Shown here in pieces: positions 9,436-18,259 of a stretch of DNA of 64,000 nt. The notes under the pieces were generated by a model, which saw only the letters and a program-made list of their open reading frames with translations, was not told where the DNA came from and made no database searches. Position 1 is the first letter of the stretch, and every line of letters starts with the position of its first letter. The translations under genes and the position numbers were made by a program. This stretch comes from Akkermansiaceae bacterium (GTDB lineage Bacteria; Verrucomicrobiota; Verrucomicrobiia; Verrucomicrobiales; DEV007): positions 682,001-746,000 of the forward strand of contig JACKQE010000001.1 in the NCBI GenBank assembly GCA_024233005.1. Direction: 5' to 3'.

Positions 9436-10256
9436 CAGCGTTCCCCCATCACGACGTAGACATAGCGCAGCAGGGTGAAATCCGCCGCAGGGGCGACCAC
9501 GGCCTCACCCGAGATGGCGCTTTGTTTGAATTCTTTGACCGTACCGAGCAGCAGATTCGGAGGGAAGACGCCGCCCACCCCTGAGGTGATAACAAATCTT
9601 CCCGGCTCGATCACCGCGTCTTTGGAAAGATACCGCAGGGTCAGGTCCGGCTGGGAGCGGAGAGACCCCCGCACGCCGTAGAGGATTCCCTGCTCAGTGG
9701 AACCTTCGACCCGGGCGGCTGCCGGACACATCTCGTCGCAGAGCAGGAGCACCGTCGAGATTTTGTCGCCGACACTGATGATTTTGCCAACCAAACCGGC
9801 CTGGTCCTGAACGGGGACGATGACCGGGCTGTCGATCACAATTTTGTCCTCCAGCCCCTTGTCGATATCGAGCGTGTTGTACCAGGTGTCGGAAGTGCGC
9901 TTCACGACCCTGGCCGGAACCAGCTGGAGCGGCGAATTGCGCACATAATTGAGGGATTGCCGGAGGCTGTTGTTTTCTTCAATGAGATCGTCAAATTTGT
10001 CCAATTCGAGCCTCATTTTGCCCTCGTCGCGCTCCATTTCCCGGATCCGACCCCTCAGCTCACGGGGAGAGAGCGAATCGAGAGGATCCGGCACTCCGGT
10101 GATCTGGTCCTGGACATGTCCTCCGGCCTTCCGGACCGTGCCGACCATGGCGAGGGCTCCCCGTTGGATGTTCTCGACCGTTTCAGGGCTGAAGAAAAAG
10201 ACCCAGACGACGGCTCCAATGATGAGAATGAGGGCAATAAGATTGAATCGGCTCAT
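9435..10256 (-). CDS. mreC: Rod shape-determining protein MreC
   Basis: The 273-residue protein has one N-terminal membrane anchor (about 5-23). A coiled-coil segment follows (about 68-108, rich in Arg/Glu/Leu with NNSLRQSL near 96-103), then the paired beta-barrel domains (about 113-270, with the NTLDIDKG and GLVGKI motifs of the family). MreC links cytoplasmic MreB filaments to periplasmic PBP2. It lies 61 bases downstream of mreB and overlaps mreD by one base, an arrangement typical of one transcript. Confidence 0.95.
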   Translation of the reverse strand: MSRFNLIALILIIGAVVWVFFFSPETVENIQRGALAMVGTVRKAGGHVQDQITGVPDPLDSLSPRELRGRIREMERDEGKMRLELDKFDDLIEENNSLRQSLNYVRNSPLQLVPARVVKRTSDTWYNTLDIDKGLEDKIVIDSPVIVPVQDQAGLVGKIISVGDKISTVLLLCDEMCPAAARVEGSTEQGILYGVRGSLRSQPDLTLRYLSKDAVIEPGRFVITSGVGGVFPPNLLLGTVKEFKQSAISGEAVVAPAADFTLLRYVYVVMGER

Positions 10257-10317
10257 TCAGCCTGACAAAAAAGGGGGAAGGGAGAGGGGGTGGTGGCAAT
10301 CTCCCTAATATGCCTCT

Positions 10318-11355
10318 TTATCGGTCGACTTGGGAGACTTTTTTCAAGAAAGCCAAATCATTTAGTACTTTGCCGGTTCCTTCTGCCACCGCACTGAGCG
10401 GATCTTCCGCGACATGGACGGGGAGACCGGTCTCTTCCATAATGAGCCGGTCCAGTCCCCGAAGGAGCGCGCCGCCACCGGCAAGCACGATCCCGCGGTC
10501 GACCAGGTCGGCGGACAATTCCGGGGGGCAGCGCTCCAGCGTGACCCGGATGGAATCGATGATGGTGTTGAGAGGGTCCAGCAAGGCTTCCCGAATTTCC
10601 GCGGAAGTCACCGTCACCGTTTTCGGCAGCCCGGCGATGATGTCGCGACCTTTGACCTCGACCGAGGACTCCTTGGCTTGGGGGAATGCGGAACCCATCC
10701 GGATTTTGATTTCCTCCGCGGTACGCTCCCCGATGAGGAGATTGTAGGCTCGCTTCATGTACTGCATGATGGCTTCGTCCAGCTCGTCGCCGGCGACCCG
10801 GACGCTCCGGCTGTAGACGATGCCGGAAAGGGAGATGATGGCGACCTCGGTGGTGCCGCCTCCGATGTCCACGATCATGTTGGCGGCCGCATCCTGGACC
10901 GGCAGGCCCACCCCGATGGCGGCGGCGAGGGGTTCCTCGATGAGGTGCACATCATTGCGTCCCGCGCCGGCATGCTCGGCGGCTTCCCGGACGGCCCGTT
11001 TTTCCACTTCGGTGATGCCCGCCGGCACCGCGATGACCATGCGGAGTCGGCCCATGGTGCGCTTGGCTTGAACCTTTTTGATGAAATGCTTCAGCATTGC
11101 TTCAGTGACTTCATAGTCCGAAATAACGCCGTCGCGGAGGGGGCGGATGGCCACGATGTTGCCGGGAGTGCGGCCCAGCATCCGTTTGGCGTCGTCTCCG
11201 ACCGCCATGACCTGGTTGGTTCCGGCCTTCACCGCCACCACGGAAGGCTCGCGAAGCACGATGCCATGGTCTTTGACATAGACCAAAGTATTGGCCGTGC
11301 CGAGGTCAATGCCGATGTCGACAGTGAACCACCCTCCAAACAATTTCTTGAACAT
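10318..11355 (-). CDS. mreB: Rod shape-determining protein MreB (bacterial actin)
   Basis: The 345-residue actin-like ATPase forms membrane-bound filaments that guide lateral wall synthesis. Visible actin-fold motifs are phosphate-1 GIDLGTANTLVYV near residue 14, phosphate-2 in the DIGGGTTEVAI segment, and the adenosine motif (LAGGGALLRGLD) near the C-terminus. The length matches the family (about 345-350). The ATG at 11355 is preceded by GGAG at a good distance. The frame stays open 65 codons further upstream, but that part has no family similarity and crosses the promoter region. First gene of mreB-mreC-mreD-mrdA-rng. Confidence 0.97.
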   Translation of the reverse strand: MFKKLFGGWFTVDIGIDLGTANTLVYVKDHGIVLREPSVVAVKAGTNQVMAVGDDAKRMLGRTPGNIVAIRPLRDGVISDYEVTEAMLKHFIKKVQAKRTMGRLRMVIAVPAGITEVEKRAVREAAEHAGAGRNDVHLIEEPLAAAIGVGLPVQDAAANMIVDIGGGTTEVAIISLSGIVYSRSVRVAGDELDEAIMQYMKRAYNLLIGERTAEEIKIRMGSAFPQAKESSVEVKGRDIIAGLPKTVTVTSAEIREALLDPLNTIIDSIRVTLERCPPELSADLVDRGIVLAGGGALLRGLDRLIMEETGLPVHVAEDPLSAVAEGTGKVLNDLAFLKKVSQVDR

Positions 11356-11390
11356 CTGCGTTTCTCCGTGTCTGAATAAATAGTGATGTT

Positions 11391-11413
11391 GCCCCACGCT
11401 GAACCGTGTGGGC
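11391..11413 (-). promoter_or_regulatory. Hairpin in the mreB leader
   Basis: GCCC+CACG (11391-11398) pairs with CGTG-T-GGGC (11405-11413) around a six-base loop with one bulged base. It lies about 35 bases upstream of the mreB start, inside the predicted 5' untranslated region. No U-tract follows, so it is not an intrinsic terminator. A role in mRNA stability or control is only inferred. Confidence 0.3.
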
Positions 11414-11446
11414 ACATTTGCGGGATGTGATTCCAGCAAAAGACTT

Positions 11447-11475
11447 AAAAAACCACAATTTTCACGATTTGTCAA
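11447..11475 (-). promoter_or_regulatory. Candidate promoter of the mre operon
   Basis: A perfect -35 hexamer TTGACA (11470-11475, minus strand) is followed after 17 bases by a weak T-only -10 region (11447-11452). It sits about 90 bases upstream of the mreB start in an AT-rich gap. The -35 match is strong and the -10 poor, so the exact start is uncertain. Confidence 0.4.
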
Positions 11476-11557
11476 CTTAAAGGAAGGTTTCGTAATGAGT
11501 TGATTTCTTGGTTGTGCGATCTTTCCCCGTAAGGCATTTACTCCTTCCAATCCTCCC

Positions 11558-11941
11558 TTGGTCCCGGAAACCTCCAGCCTCTTGTTTGATCCTCCTCCGC
11601 CCGGTCAGCGCTATGAGTGCCAACGGTGTGGCAATTGCTGTCGTTGGCCGGGTGACGTAGAGGTTTCGTCGGAAGAGATCGGAGCCATCGCCGCTCATCT
11701 CGAAATTCCCGAAGCGCTCTTTGTGGAACAATTCACCCGTCTCCGGGTGACCCGGCGGGGACTTTCCCTGATTGAAAAGCCCAATGGAGAATGTTTTTTC
11801 CTTGATGGAATCGACTGCCGTCTTCAGGAGGTGAAGCCCGCCCAATGCCGGGGTTTCCCCAATGCGTGGAATTTCGAAGGCTGGCGCGGTAGTTGTGAGG
11901 CCATTCTGGTGCCTGCGGATCCGACCGTGGCGGATTCCTGA
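11558..11941 (+). CDS. YkgJ-type cysteine-cluster protein
   Basis: The 127-residue protein has the CxxCGNCC motif (about residues 22-28) and later CFFLD, C and C residues spaced as in the YkgJ/Fe-S or zinc-binding CxxCxxCC family (PF03692). Such proteins are thought to bind a metal or Fe-S cluster; the role is unknown. The annotated start is a TTG at 11558. A second TTG eight codons later is an alternative, and no clear ribosome site decides between them. It is divergent from mreB and 69 bases upstream of cstA. Confidence 0.75.
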   Translation: MVPETSSLLFDPPPPGQRYECQRCGNCCRWPGDVEVSSEEIGAIAAHLEIPEALFVEQFTRLRVTRRGLSLIEKPNGECFFLDGIDCRLQEVKPAQCRGFPNAWNFEGWRGSCEAILVPADPTVADS

Positions 11942-12010
11942 ACCCCCAATTGCCGGGTGCCATGAATCGCGGCGTTGTTTTTGTGTCAGAATGCGCTTGA
12001 ATCTCCCTGC

Positions 12011-13864
12011 ATGAGCACCCTCTTCATCGCACTCGGCTCTCTGGTTCTGTATCTCGTGGCCTACCACACCTACGGACGGTGGCTGGCTCGCAAGATTTTC
12101 AAGCTCGACGCCAAAGCGCCGGTGCCCAGCGTGGCTTTGCGGGATGACGAGGATTTTGTTCCCACCTCCAAAGGGGTCATCTTCGGCCACCATTTCACCT
12201 CGATCGCCGGGACTGGTCCCATTGTTGGTCCCGCCATTGCCGTGCTTTGGGGGTGGCTGCCCGCTCTGCTGTGGGTGCTCCTCGGCAGCATCCTGATCGG
12301 AGCGGTGCATGATCTGGGTGCGCTCGTGGTCTCGATGCGGAACCGAGGACAGACGGTCGGGGAAATTGCCGGGCGCCTGATCAGTCCCCGCATGCGGACG
12401 CTCTTCCTCACCATTTTGTTTCTCGCCCTGACGCTCGTCCTGGCCGTGTTCGGCCTGGTAATCGCCAAGGTTTTCGTGGCCTACCCGACCTCCATCTTTC
12501 CCTGCCTGATTCAGATCCCTCTGGCCATTGTGATCGGAGCCTGGCTGCACCGCCGGGGCGTCAATCTGGTGATCCCCAGCATTCTGGCTCTCGGACTGAT
12601 GTATCTCAGTGTTGTCTATGGCGATGTCGGCGCGCTCCATTCCATCAACACGTTCCTTGCCGCGCAGCCGATCATGACCTGGGTGTTGTTTCTCCTGGTA
12701 TACTCTTATGTGGCTTCGGTGCTGCCGGTCTGGCTTCTCCTCCAACCGAGGGATTTCATCAACAGTCTGCAACTCCTCTCCGCGCTCGGGCTGGTCGTCA
12801 TTGGATTGGCGGTGGCCGCTTTCATCGGCGGGGCACCCGACCCGGCCGGTGTTCGGCCGACGCTCGAACTCGTCGCCCCGGCTTCCCACCTCAATGCCGC
12901 CGGGGGCCTTCCGGTCTTCCCCTTCCTGTTCATCACCATCGCCTGCGGGGCCATCAGCGGTTTCCACTGCCTGGTCTCCAGCGGCACCAGCAGCAAGCAG
13001 TTGAAATGTGAAACCGATGCCCAGTTTGTCGGATACGGCTCCATGCTGACCGAAGGCTTCCTCGCCGTCATGGTCATCCTGGCCTGCACGGCCGGTATCG
13101 GGCTGGGATTTGCAGGCAAGGGAGGGGCTCTGCTCACCGGGGCCTCCGCCTGGCAGGAGGCCTATGCCAATGGATTTGCGAGCAACCCCATCCGTGCCTT
13201 TGTTGAAGGAGCGGCCAATTTCGTCACCGCCTTGGGCCTTTCCAAGGGCTTTGCGATCGCGCTCATGGGGGTTCTGGTGGCCTCCTTCGCCGCGACCACC
13301 ATGGACACCGCCTGCCGCCTCCAGCGCTATATCATTCAGGAGCTGTCCGGAGCGCTGCGCGAGAACTTCTCCCGCAAAGGCCAACCGGGGCTCCCGTTCC
13401 TTTCGGTTTTCCAGAACAAACATGGCGCGACCCTTCTGGCGATCGTGCTTTCCGGCCTCATTGCCGCCTTCCCCAAAGCCGGGGAGGCGTGGAGTTACAC
13501 CACCGCCGGGAGTGGAGGGCTCATCCTCTGGCCGGTTTTCGGAGCGATCAACCAACTCCTCGGGGGACTGGCATTCATTGTCATCGCTTTCTGGATGTGG
13601 CGGCGCGGGATCCCGGTCTGGTTCATCGCCATCCCGGCCTGTTTGCTGATTTTGGTCCCCGGCTATGCCATGGTCTATCAGCTATTCATCGCGGCCGACG
13701 GCAAAGGACAGAGTTGGATCGAGCAGAAAAACTGGCTTCTGGTCGGGTTCGGCATTTCGACCTTGATCCTCCAGGTGGCCATGGTCATCGAGGCGCTCCG
13801 CTTGTTCCCCAAGGCCCGCGGGGTGCTTGAGGCGAATCCCGCCGTGCTCCCTCCGGTCAACTGA
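12011..13864 (+). CDS. cstA: Carbon starvation protein A (peptide/pyruvate transporter)
   Basis: The 617-residue membrane protein has some 15-17 hydrophobic segments and the CstA signatures: FGHHFTSIAGTGPIVGPA (about 58-75), SIFVGAVHDLG-like SILIGAVHDLGAL, and the FHCLVSSGTSSKQ motif (about 319-331). Members import peptides or pyruvate under carbon limitation. The ATG at 12011 starts the family's conserved N-terminus; an upstream TTG in the same frame adds 12 unconserved residues. No adjacent sensor kinase or CstA partner gene (YbdD-like) is seen. It converges with the M50B-like gene. Confidence 0.93.
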   Translation: MSTLFIALGSLVLYLVAYHTYGRWLARKIFKLDAKAPVPSVALRDDEDFVPTSKGVIFGHHFTSIAGTGPIVGPAIAVLWGWLPALLWVLLGSILIGAVHDLGALVVSMRNRGQTVGEIAGRLISPRMRTLFLTILFLALTLVLAVFGLVIAKVFVAYPTSIFPCLIQIPLAIVIGAWLHRRGVNLVIPSILALGLMYLSVVYGDVGALHSINTFLAAQPIMTWVLFLLVYSYVASVLPVWLLLQPRDFINSLQLLSALGLVVIGLAVAAFIGGAPDPAGVRPTLELVAPASHLNAAGGLPVFPFLFITIACGAISGFHCLVSSGTSSKQLKCETDAQFVGYGSMLTEGFLAVMVILACTAGIGLGFAGKGGALLTGASAWQEAYANGFASNPIRAFVEGAANFVTALGLSKGFAIALMGVLVASFAATTMDTACRLQRYIIQELSGALRENFSRKGQPGLPFLSVFQNKHGATLLAIVLSGLIAAFPKAGEAWSYTTAGSGGLILWPVFGAINQLLGGLAFIVIAFWMWRRGIPVWFIAIPACLLILVPGYAMVYQLFIAADGKGQSWIEQKNWLLVGFGISTLILQVAMVIEALRLFPKARGVLEANPAVLPPVN

Positions 13865-13884
13865 GGGTAAGGCGAGCGAGCACG

Positions 13885-14730
13885 TCAGTCCCTGAAAAAG
13901 GACCAAATTTCGCGGCAGGACTCCAGCAGTCTGGGGCAGAATGTCGCGGCGTTGTGTCCCCACAAACCCAGATACTGGGCCGGACTGGCGGCGGATTGGC
14001 CGATGATCAGGAAGGCGGAAATGATGAGGAGGTTCACCCAGAGAATGAACGGGATGGAGAAAAGCCGTCCGCTGTGATCGAGGTCGGGTTGTTCTGGCTG
14101 GGCAATCATCCAGATGGTGTAGGAAAGGTGGAACATGTGGGTCAGTCCCACCAGGATGTAGAGGACGGTTTCGTGGGCTTCGAGATTCCAGCGTTGCTTC
14201 GCCAGCATCCATCCCGCCAGCAGCAGGACGGTATAAAACGGGACAATGTAGGGTGACAGGGCAATGAAAAAATTGTTCCGGTTGGTCAGGATGTACCCGC
14301 CATCGGGCGTGACCTTGATGTCGGTGACGTTGCCCCGGCAAACCAGGGCTGCCGCGGCATGGGTATACTCGTGGCCCAGAACGTAGAGGTAGGTGAAGGT
14401 AGGGAACCGGAGATTGAAAAAAAACGCCAGCCAGATCGCCGCTCCCAATCCGTAATAGGCGAATTCCTTCGTCATCCAAAAACCCTTCGGGGAGACCGAG
14501 TGGGTGACGAGGATGAACAAGGTCTCGAAAGTGATCCAGGAAAGGGGCACACAAAGGAGGCCAAATCCGATCTTCAGCATCCTTCCCACGAGGTCTCGGG
14601 TTTCCCGCTCCATGCCGAACCGGATTTCTGCCGGGGCGGCCCCGGTAAAAGCCGCCAAGGCCCTTCCCTTCTCCTTGGGGGGGCGGTGATGGGCGCCGGG
14701 TTTCCGGCGGTTTTTCGGTGGGTGGGCCAT
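13885..14730 (-). CDS. M50B-like intramembrane metalloprotease homologue
   Basis: The 281-residue integral membrane protein has hydrophobic segments near 54-76, 92-118, 155-175, 187-210 and 229-250. The second ends in HEYTH (His120-His124), an HExxH zinc motif placed at a membrane boundary as in site-2-protease-type families. PDGGYILT near 152-160 resembles the glycine-rich stretch after the motif in M50B proteins. A basic, proline-rich N-terminal tail of about 35 residues precedes the first helix. I do not see a clear NPDG-type third zinc ligand, so peptidase activity is inferred. It has its own promoter candidate 20 bases upstream. Confidence 0.65.
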   Translation of the reverse strand: MAHPPKNRRKPGAHHRPPKEKGRALAAFTGAAPAEIRFGMERETRDLVGRMLKIGFGLLCVPLSWITFETLFILVTHSVSPKGFWMTKEFAYYGLGAAIWLAFFFNLRFPTFTYLYVLGHEYTHAAAALVCRGNVTDIKVTPDGGYILTNRNNFFIALSPYIVPFYTVLLLAGWMLAKQRWNLEAHETVLYILVGLTHMFHLSYTIWMIAQPEQPDLDHSGRLFSIPFILWVNLLIISAFLIIGQSAASPAQYLGLWGHNAATFCPRLLESCREIWSFFRD

Positions 14731-14748
14731 TTTCCAAAAGAAGCCAAA

Positions 14749-14776
14749 ATTTTAGCATTTATCAATATTTTTGCAA
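14749..14776 (-). promoter_or_regulatory. Candidate promoter of the M50B-like gene
   Basis: On the minus strand, TTGCAA (14771-14776) and TAAAAT (14749-14754) are separated by 16 bases in a strongly AT-rich patch. Transcription would start about 12 bases before the ATG at 14730. Confidence 0.45.
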
Positions 14777-15118
14777 GCAAAAGTGTTTTTATGAACAGGT
14801 GCCCGAGCTCCGAGCAACACCCCCATGACAACCAGACTATGGAAAAACTCCTCGATTTCGAGGATCCACGCCGCGAGCGCCGCGGTCAGCAGGGATCCGG
14901 TCGTGCAGATCACCAGCCGGGTAAGTCGGGGGCGCATGCGATGGCGGGTTGGGGCTGGCCGAGATTTTCGTTTTGCTGTTTTTTTTGCCCCTGACCAGAC
15001 CGGAGAACGTCCCGGTTCATTTGCTGGACATCGGCGCGATCCGCGCCATGGTGACGCGCGCACCCTCAGGGGGCATCTGCCTCAGCATCACTTCCCAACC
15101 AGACTCACGACCAGACCC
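14777..15118. other. Intergenic region without a convincing gene
   Basis: About 340 bases between the M50B-like promoter and hisG. A minus-strand frame could encode a 61-residue peptide with one hydrophobic helix (start near 14937), and a plus-strand frame runs into hisG. Neither has a recognisable family, and the minus-strand one overlaps the promoter above. I see no RNA gene or strong terminator here. Confidence 0.4.
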
Positions 15119-16003
15119 ATGTCCGAAGGAAATCGCATTCTGAAAATAGGCCTGCCCATGGGCAGCCTATCGGAACCGACCTTGAATTTGTTTGCCAAAG
15201 CCGGTTATCAGATCCAGGGGGCCGCCCGGTCCCTCCGTCCCAGCATTGATGACCCGGAGATCCAGGTCCGGCTCATCCGGGCCCAGGAGATCGGGCGCTA
15301 TGTGGATCACGGGTTCCTCGACTGTGGGATCACCGGCTTGGATTGGATCGCGGAAAATGCCGCCCAGGTCCATGTGATCTGCGACCTTCGCTACAGCAAG
15401 GTTTCCTCCAATCCGACACGCTGGGTCCTCGTCGTTCCCAACGATTCCCCCATCCGCACCGTGCAGGATTTGGAGGGTAAACGGATCGCCGCCGAGGCCA
15501 CCGGACTCGTCGAGTCGTATCTGAAGGCCAAGGGCGTCAAGGCAGAGGTCGAATTCAGCTGGGGGGCCACGGAAGTCAAAGTTCCGGAGCTCGTCGATGC
15601 CATCGTCGACATCACCGAGACCGGTTCCTCGCTCAAAGCGAACAATTTGCGCATCGTGGACACCCTGATGGAGTCCTATCCGCAGTTCGTTGCCAATCCT
15701 GGCAGCTATGAGGACGAGTGGAAACGGGAAAAGATGGAGCGCCTCGCTCTGTTGCTGCGCGGTGCGCTGCTGGCGCGTGATCTTGTCGGTCTCAAGCTCA
15801 ACCTGCCGGAAAATCAGTTGCAAAACGTTCTGGATTGTTTACCCTCCCTCCGCTTGCCGACTGTCTCGCACCTCGCCCATGATGGGTGGGTGGCCGTGGA
15901 GGCCGTGATCGACGAAAAAACCGTGCGGGACTTGATACCTGCTCTCAAGGCGCTTGGCGCAGAGGGCATCATCGAGTATCCCCTTAACAAGGTGGTCTAT
16001 TGA
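15119..16003 (+). CDS. hisG: ATP phosphoribosyltransferase, long form
   Basis: The 294-residue enzyme condenses ATP with PRPP in the first step of histidine synthesis. The catalytic part has the KIGLPMGSLSEPT start (about 8-20), DCGITGLDW (about 67-75) and the PRPP-binding segment VDAIVDITETGSSLKAN (about 161-177). Residues after about 215 form the C-terminal ACT-like domain found in the long, histidine-inhibited form, which works without HisZ. The ATG at 15119 gives the normal length. No other his genes are nearby, so the pathway is scattered in this genome. Confidence 0.95.
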   Translation: MSEGNRILKIGLPMGSLSEPTLNLFAKAGYQIQGAARSLRPSIDDPEIQVRLIRAQEIGRYVDHGFLDCGITGLDWIAENAAQVHVICDLRYSKVSSNPTRWVLVVPNDSPIRTVQDLEGKRIAAEATGLVESYLKAKGVKAEVEFSWGATEVKVPELVDAIVDITETGSSLKANNLRIVDTLMESYPQFVANPGSYEDEWKREKMERLALLLRGALLARDLVGLKLNLPENQLQNVLDCLPSLRLPTVSHLAHDGWVAVEAVIDEKTVRDLIPALKALGAEGIIEYPLNKVVY

Positions 16004-16082
16004 CCCACGGTGACTTCGAAGGGAACGTAGCCTCCGCGTCGGTAAACGCTTCAGCCATCACAGAACACACACACTGCCTCTC

Positions 16083-16187
16083 ATGGGTTCGATCAAGAAA
16101 AGACGGAAAACCAAGATCAACAAGCACAAGCGCCGTAAGCGGATGAAGGAGAACCGCCATAAGAAGCGTTTGCGCTACAAGAGCTGA
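16083..16187 (+). CDS. Tiny ribosomal protein, bS22/mS38-like (AURKAIP1/COX24 domain)
   Basis: A 34-codon gene: ATG at 16083, TGA at 16185-16187. The product begins MGSIKKRRKTKINKHKRRKR and ends in Lys-Ser, with over half its residues Lys or Arg. The pattern, with GSxxKKRRK at the start and an HKRRKR-type core, matches the AURKAIP1/COX24 family. To my knowledge this includes mycobacterial bS22 and mitochondrial mS38, which sit on the small ribosomal subunit near the decoding region. It lies between hisG and the TPR gene. No good Shine-Dalgarno sequence is visible. Easily missed by length-limited gene callers. Confidence 0.85.
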   Translation: MGSIKKRRKTKINKHKRRKRMKENRHKKRLRYKS

Positions 16188-16206
16188 GGGCTTACCCTCT
16201 CATTTT

Positions 16207-18216
16207 ATGAGAACGAGCAAGGCACCGGGGAAACGCGTCCACGGCTGCCTTTCGTCGTGTCCGGATCATCCGTGGTTCCGGTATCTTGGCCTCTCTGCCT
16301 GCGTGGTGGTGGGTCTGGCCGGATCCGTCCAGGCGCAGGTCGCGCCCGCCCAGCCACCGACCGTTCCTGCCCCGGCGGAGAGCGAAGCCGCCCCGGCGGC
16401 GGAGGAGGTGGATTCCCCGGAAAAGTATGCGGAAATCTACGTGCACCGTTTTTTTCCGGCCGATCCCCGGATTGCCCTGAATGCCACCGGGGAAAAGCGG
16501 GCGGAAGCCTTGGCGCATTTTGCCGAGGGGTTCCGCAAGCAGAGCAACAAAGACATGGCCGGGGCGCTCAAAGAGTTCCGCCGCGTGCTGGAACTCGATC
16601 CCACGCCGGTGGCCATGGCGGCCAAAGTCGCCGGACTAGAGGCGGTCCTGGGCGATCCTGCCGAAGGAGAGGCCGTCCTCAAGCGTTCCTTGGAGGCAAA
16701 CCCGGGCAATCCGGGGATTGCGATCGCGATGGCGGAGTATTTGCGGACCTTCCGCAAAGCCGAACCCGGTTCCAAGGAGCGCAGTCTCCAGGTTCTGAAA
16801 GACGCCTTTGCCGCGTTCCCCAACAGTTCTCCGGTGGTCGGCCAGTATCTCCGCTTCCTCCTGCAGGATCAAAAGCGGGAGGAGGCTCTCGCGGTCCTCA
16901 ATGAGGCCCAAAAAAACGAAAACGCCTCCGCGGCGTACTACCTGACGCTCGGCAAGATGGCCGCTCAAATCCTTCCGGTGAGCCGGAGCAAGGACAGCGA
17001 GCCGGTTGCCCTCAATGCCATTTTCGAAAAGGCTCTCGCCAAGGCCGGCGATGATCCCGTCATCCAGGATCAGGTGGCCGCCTTCTACCTCGCGACCCAG
17101 CAGTTTGCCAAGGCCGGGGCCCTCTACCAGTCTCTGATTGCGAAACATCCGGACCGCCTCGAATTCCGTCAAAAACTGGCCCGCGTGTTGGGAGCATCCG
17201 GCGATGCCACCGGAGCCATGAAAATGCTTGAGAGCATCATCGACGTCGATCCTGACGACGTCGAGACGCGGCGCGAACTGGGGCGGCGGTACCATGAATC
17301 GAGCAAGCTAGCCCGGGAACGCGGGGACATGGAGCAAGCCGACGCCGACCTCGGCAAGGCTCTGCTGCACCTGCAGGCCGCGTTGCGGACCGCCTCCGGC
17401 AGCGTGCAGGAATTCAATGAAGTCGCCCAGATGTTGCTGCAGGCCAAAAAGCCCCGGGATGCCGCCCAATTGCTCGAGCGCGCCGCCCATCTCTACCCGG
17501 AAGACCCCATTGTGGGCATTCTTCAAACCTATGCCTACGGTGCCAGTGAAGAGTGGACCAAATCGGTGCCGATCTTTGAAAAAGTGATCCGTCTCGCCAC
17601 CCTGAGCCAACCGGCGCTGCTGGATGAGCGGTTTTTCTTCCGTTTCGGGGCCGCCACCGAGCGGGCCGGCGATGTCGAGGGCGCGGCAGTGTTGTTCCGG
17701 CGCTCCCTGGAGCTGCTCACCAAGTCCGATCCCAATCTGGAGGATGAAGAGAACAAGGCCTTCGCTGCCCAGGTTTACAACTACCTCGGCTACATGTGGG
17801 TTGAGAAGGACCAAAAAATTCCGGAATCGGGAGAACTGATCAAAAAAGCCCTGCAACTGGATCCCGACTCGGGGGCCATCATGGACAGTCTCGGCTGGTA
17901 TTATTTCAAAGCCGGAGAGTACCAGAAAGCGGTCGACATGCTGCAGAAGGCGGCCCGACACATGGAAGAATCCGATGGCGTGGTCTTTGATCACATCGCC
18001 CAGGCACTCTTCAAGCTGGGACGCAAGGAGGAGGCCTTGGATCACCTCCGGCAGGCCCTGGCCCTGGAGCCGGAGAATGCGCAGTACAAAGACCGGTTGG
18101 AAGCGTTTCAGAAGGCCGACCCGCCCACGCCTCCCAAGCCCGCCGCGGAACCGTCCTCCGAGGCACCTGCCAAGCCGGAGAAAACCGATTCACCGGCTCC
18201 GGCCCCTGCCAAGTAA
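16207..18216 (+). CDS. Secreted tetratricopeptide-repeat protein
   Basis: The 669-residue protein has a long basic N-terminus, then a hydrophobic signal segment (about 28-45, likely cleaved after VQA). A Pro/Ala/Glu-rich linker (about 47-70) and an almost continuous run of TPR-like helix pairs follow. Typical TPR spacing of Gly/Ala/Tyr is clear around 95-130, 290-350, 400-440 and 530-620. It ends in a Pro/Ala/Ser/Lys tail. Such proteins are periplasmic or outer-membrane assembly scaffolds; no specific partner can be named. It is only 20 bases after the bS22-like gene, so they may share a transcript. Confidence 0.85.
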   Translation: MRTSKAPGKRVHGCLSSCPDHPWFRYLGLSACVVVGLAGSVQAQVAPAQPPTVPAPAESEAAPAAEEVDSPEKYAEIYVHRFFPADPRIALNATGEKRAEALAHFAEGFRKQSNKDMAGALKEFRRVLELDPTPVAMAAKVAGLEAVLGDPAEGEAVLKRSLEANPGNPGIAIAMAEYLRTFRKAEPGSKERSLQVLKDAFAAFPNSSPVVGQYLRFLLQDQKREEALAVLNEAQKNENASAAYYLTLGKMAAQILPVSRSKDSEPVALNAIFEKALAKAGDDPVIQDQVAAFYLATQQFAKAGALYQSLIAKHPDRLEFRQKLARVLGASGDATGAMKMLESIIDVDPDDVETRRELGRRYHESSKLARERGDMEQADADLGKALLHLQAALRTASGSVQEFNEVAQMLLQAKKPRDAAQLLERAAHLYPEDPIVGILQTYAYGASEEWTKSVPIFEKVIRLATLSQPALLDERFFFRFGAATERAGDVEGAAVLFRRSLELLTKSDPNLEDEENKAFAAQVYNYLGYMWVEKDQKIPESGELIKKALQLDPDSGAIMDSLGWYYFKAGEYQKAVDMLQKAARHMEESDGVVFDHIAQALFKLGRKEEALDHLRQALALEPENAQYKDRLEAFQKADPPTPPKPAAEPSSEAPAKPEKTDSPAPAPAK

Positions 18217-18259
18217 CGACTCCTTTTCAGGAGCTTACTGTTTCACCAATCGTGCTGGC

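Noticed and set aside
11477..13555. Very long minus-strand open frame (692 codons) opposite cstA.
   Set aside because: It mirrors the codon pattern of cstA, has low-complexity charged composition, no motif and no ribosome site; high GC gives long antisense frames.
14752..15063. Small minus-strand gene with one hydrophobic segment in the M50-hisG gap.
   Set aside because: Overlaps the better-supported promoter of the M50B-like gene, with no family or ribosome site.
16004..16082. tRNA or small RNA gene between hisG and the small ribosomal gene.
   Set aside because: No cloverleaf, T-arm or CCA end could be built from the sequence.
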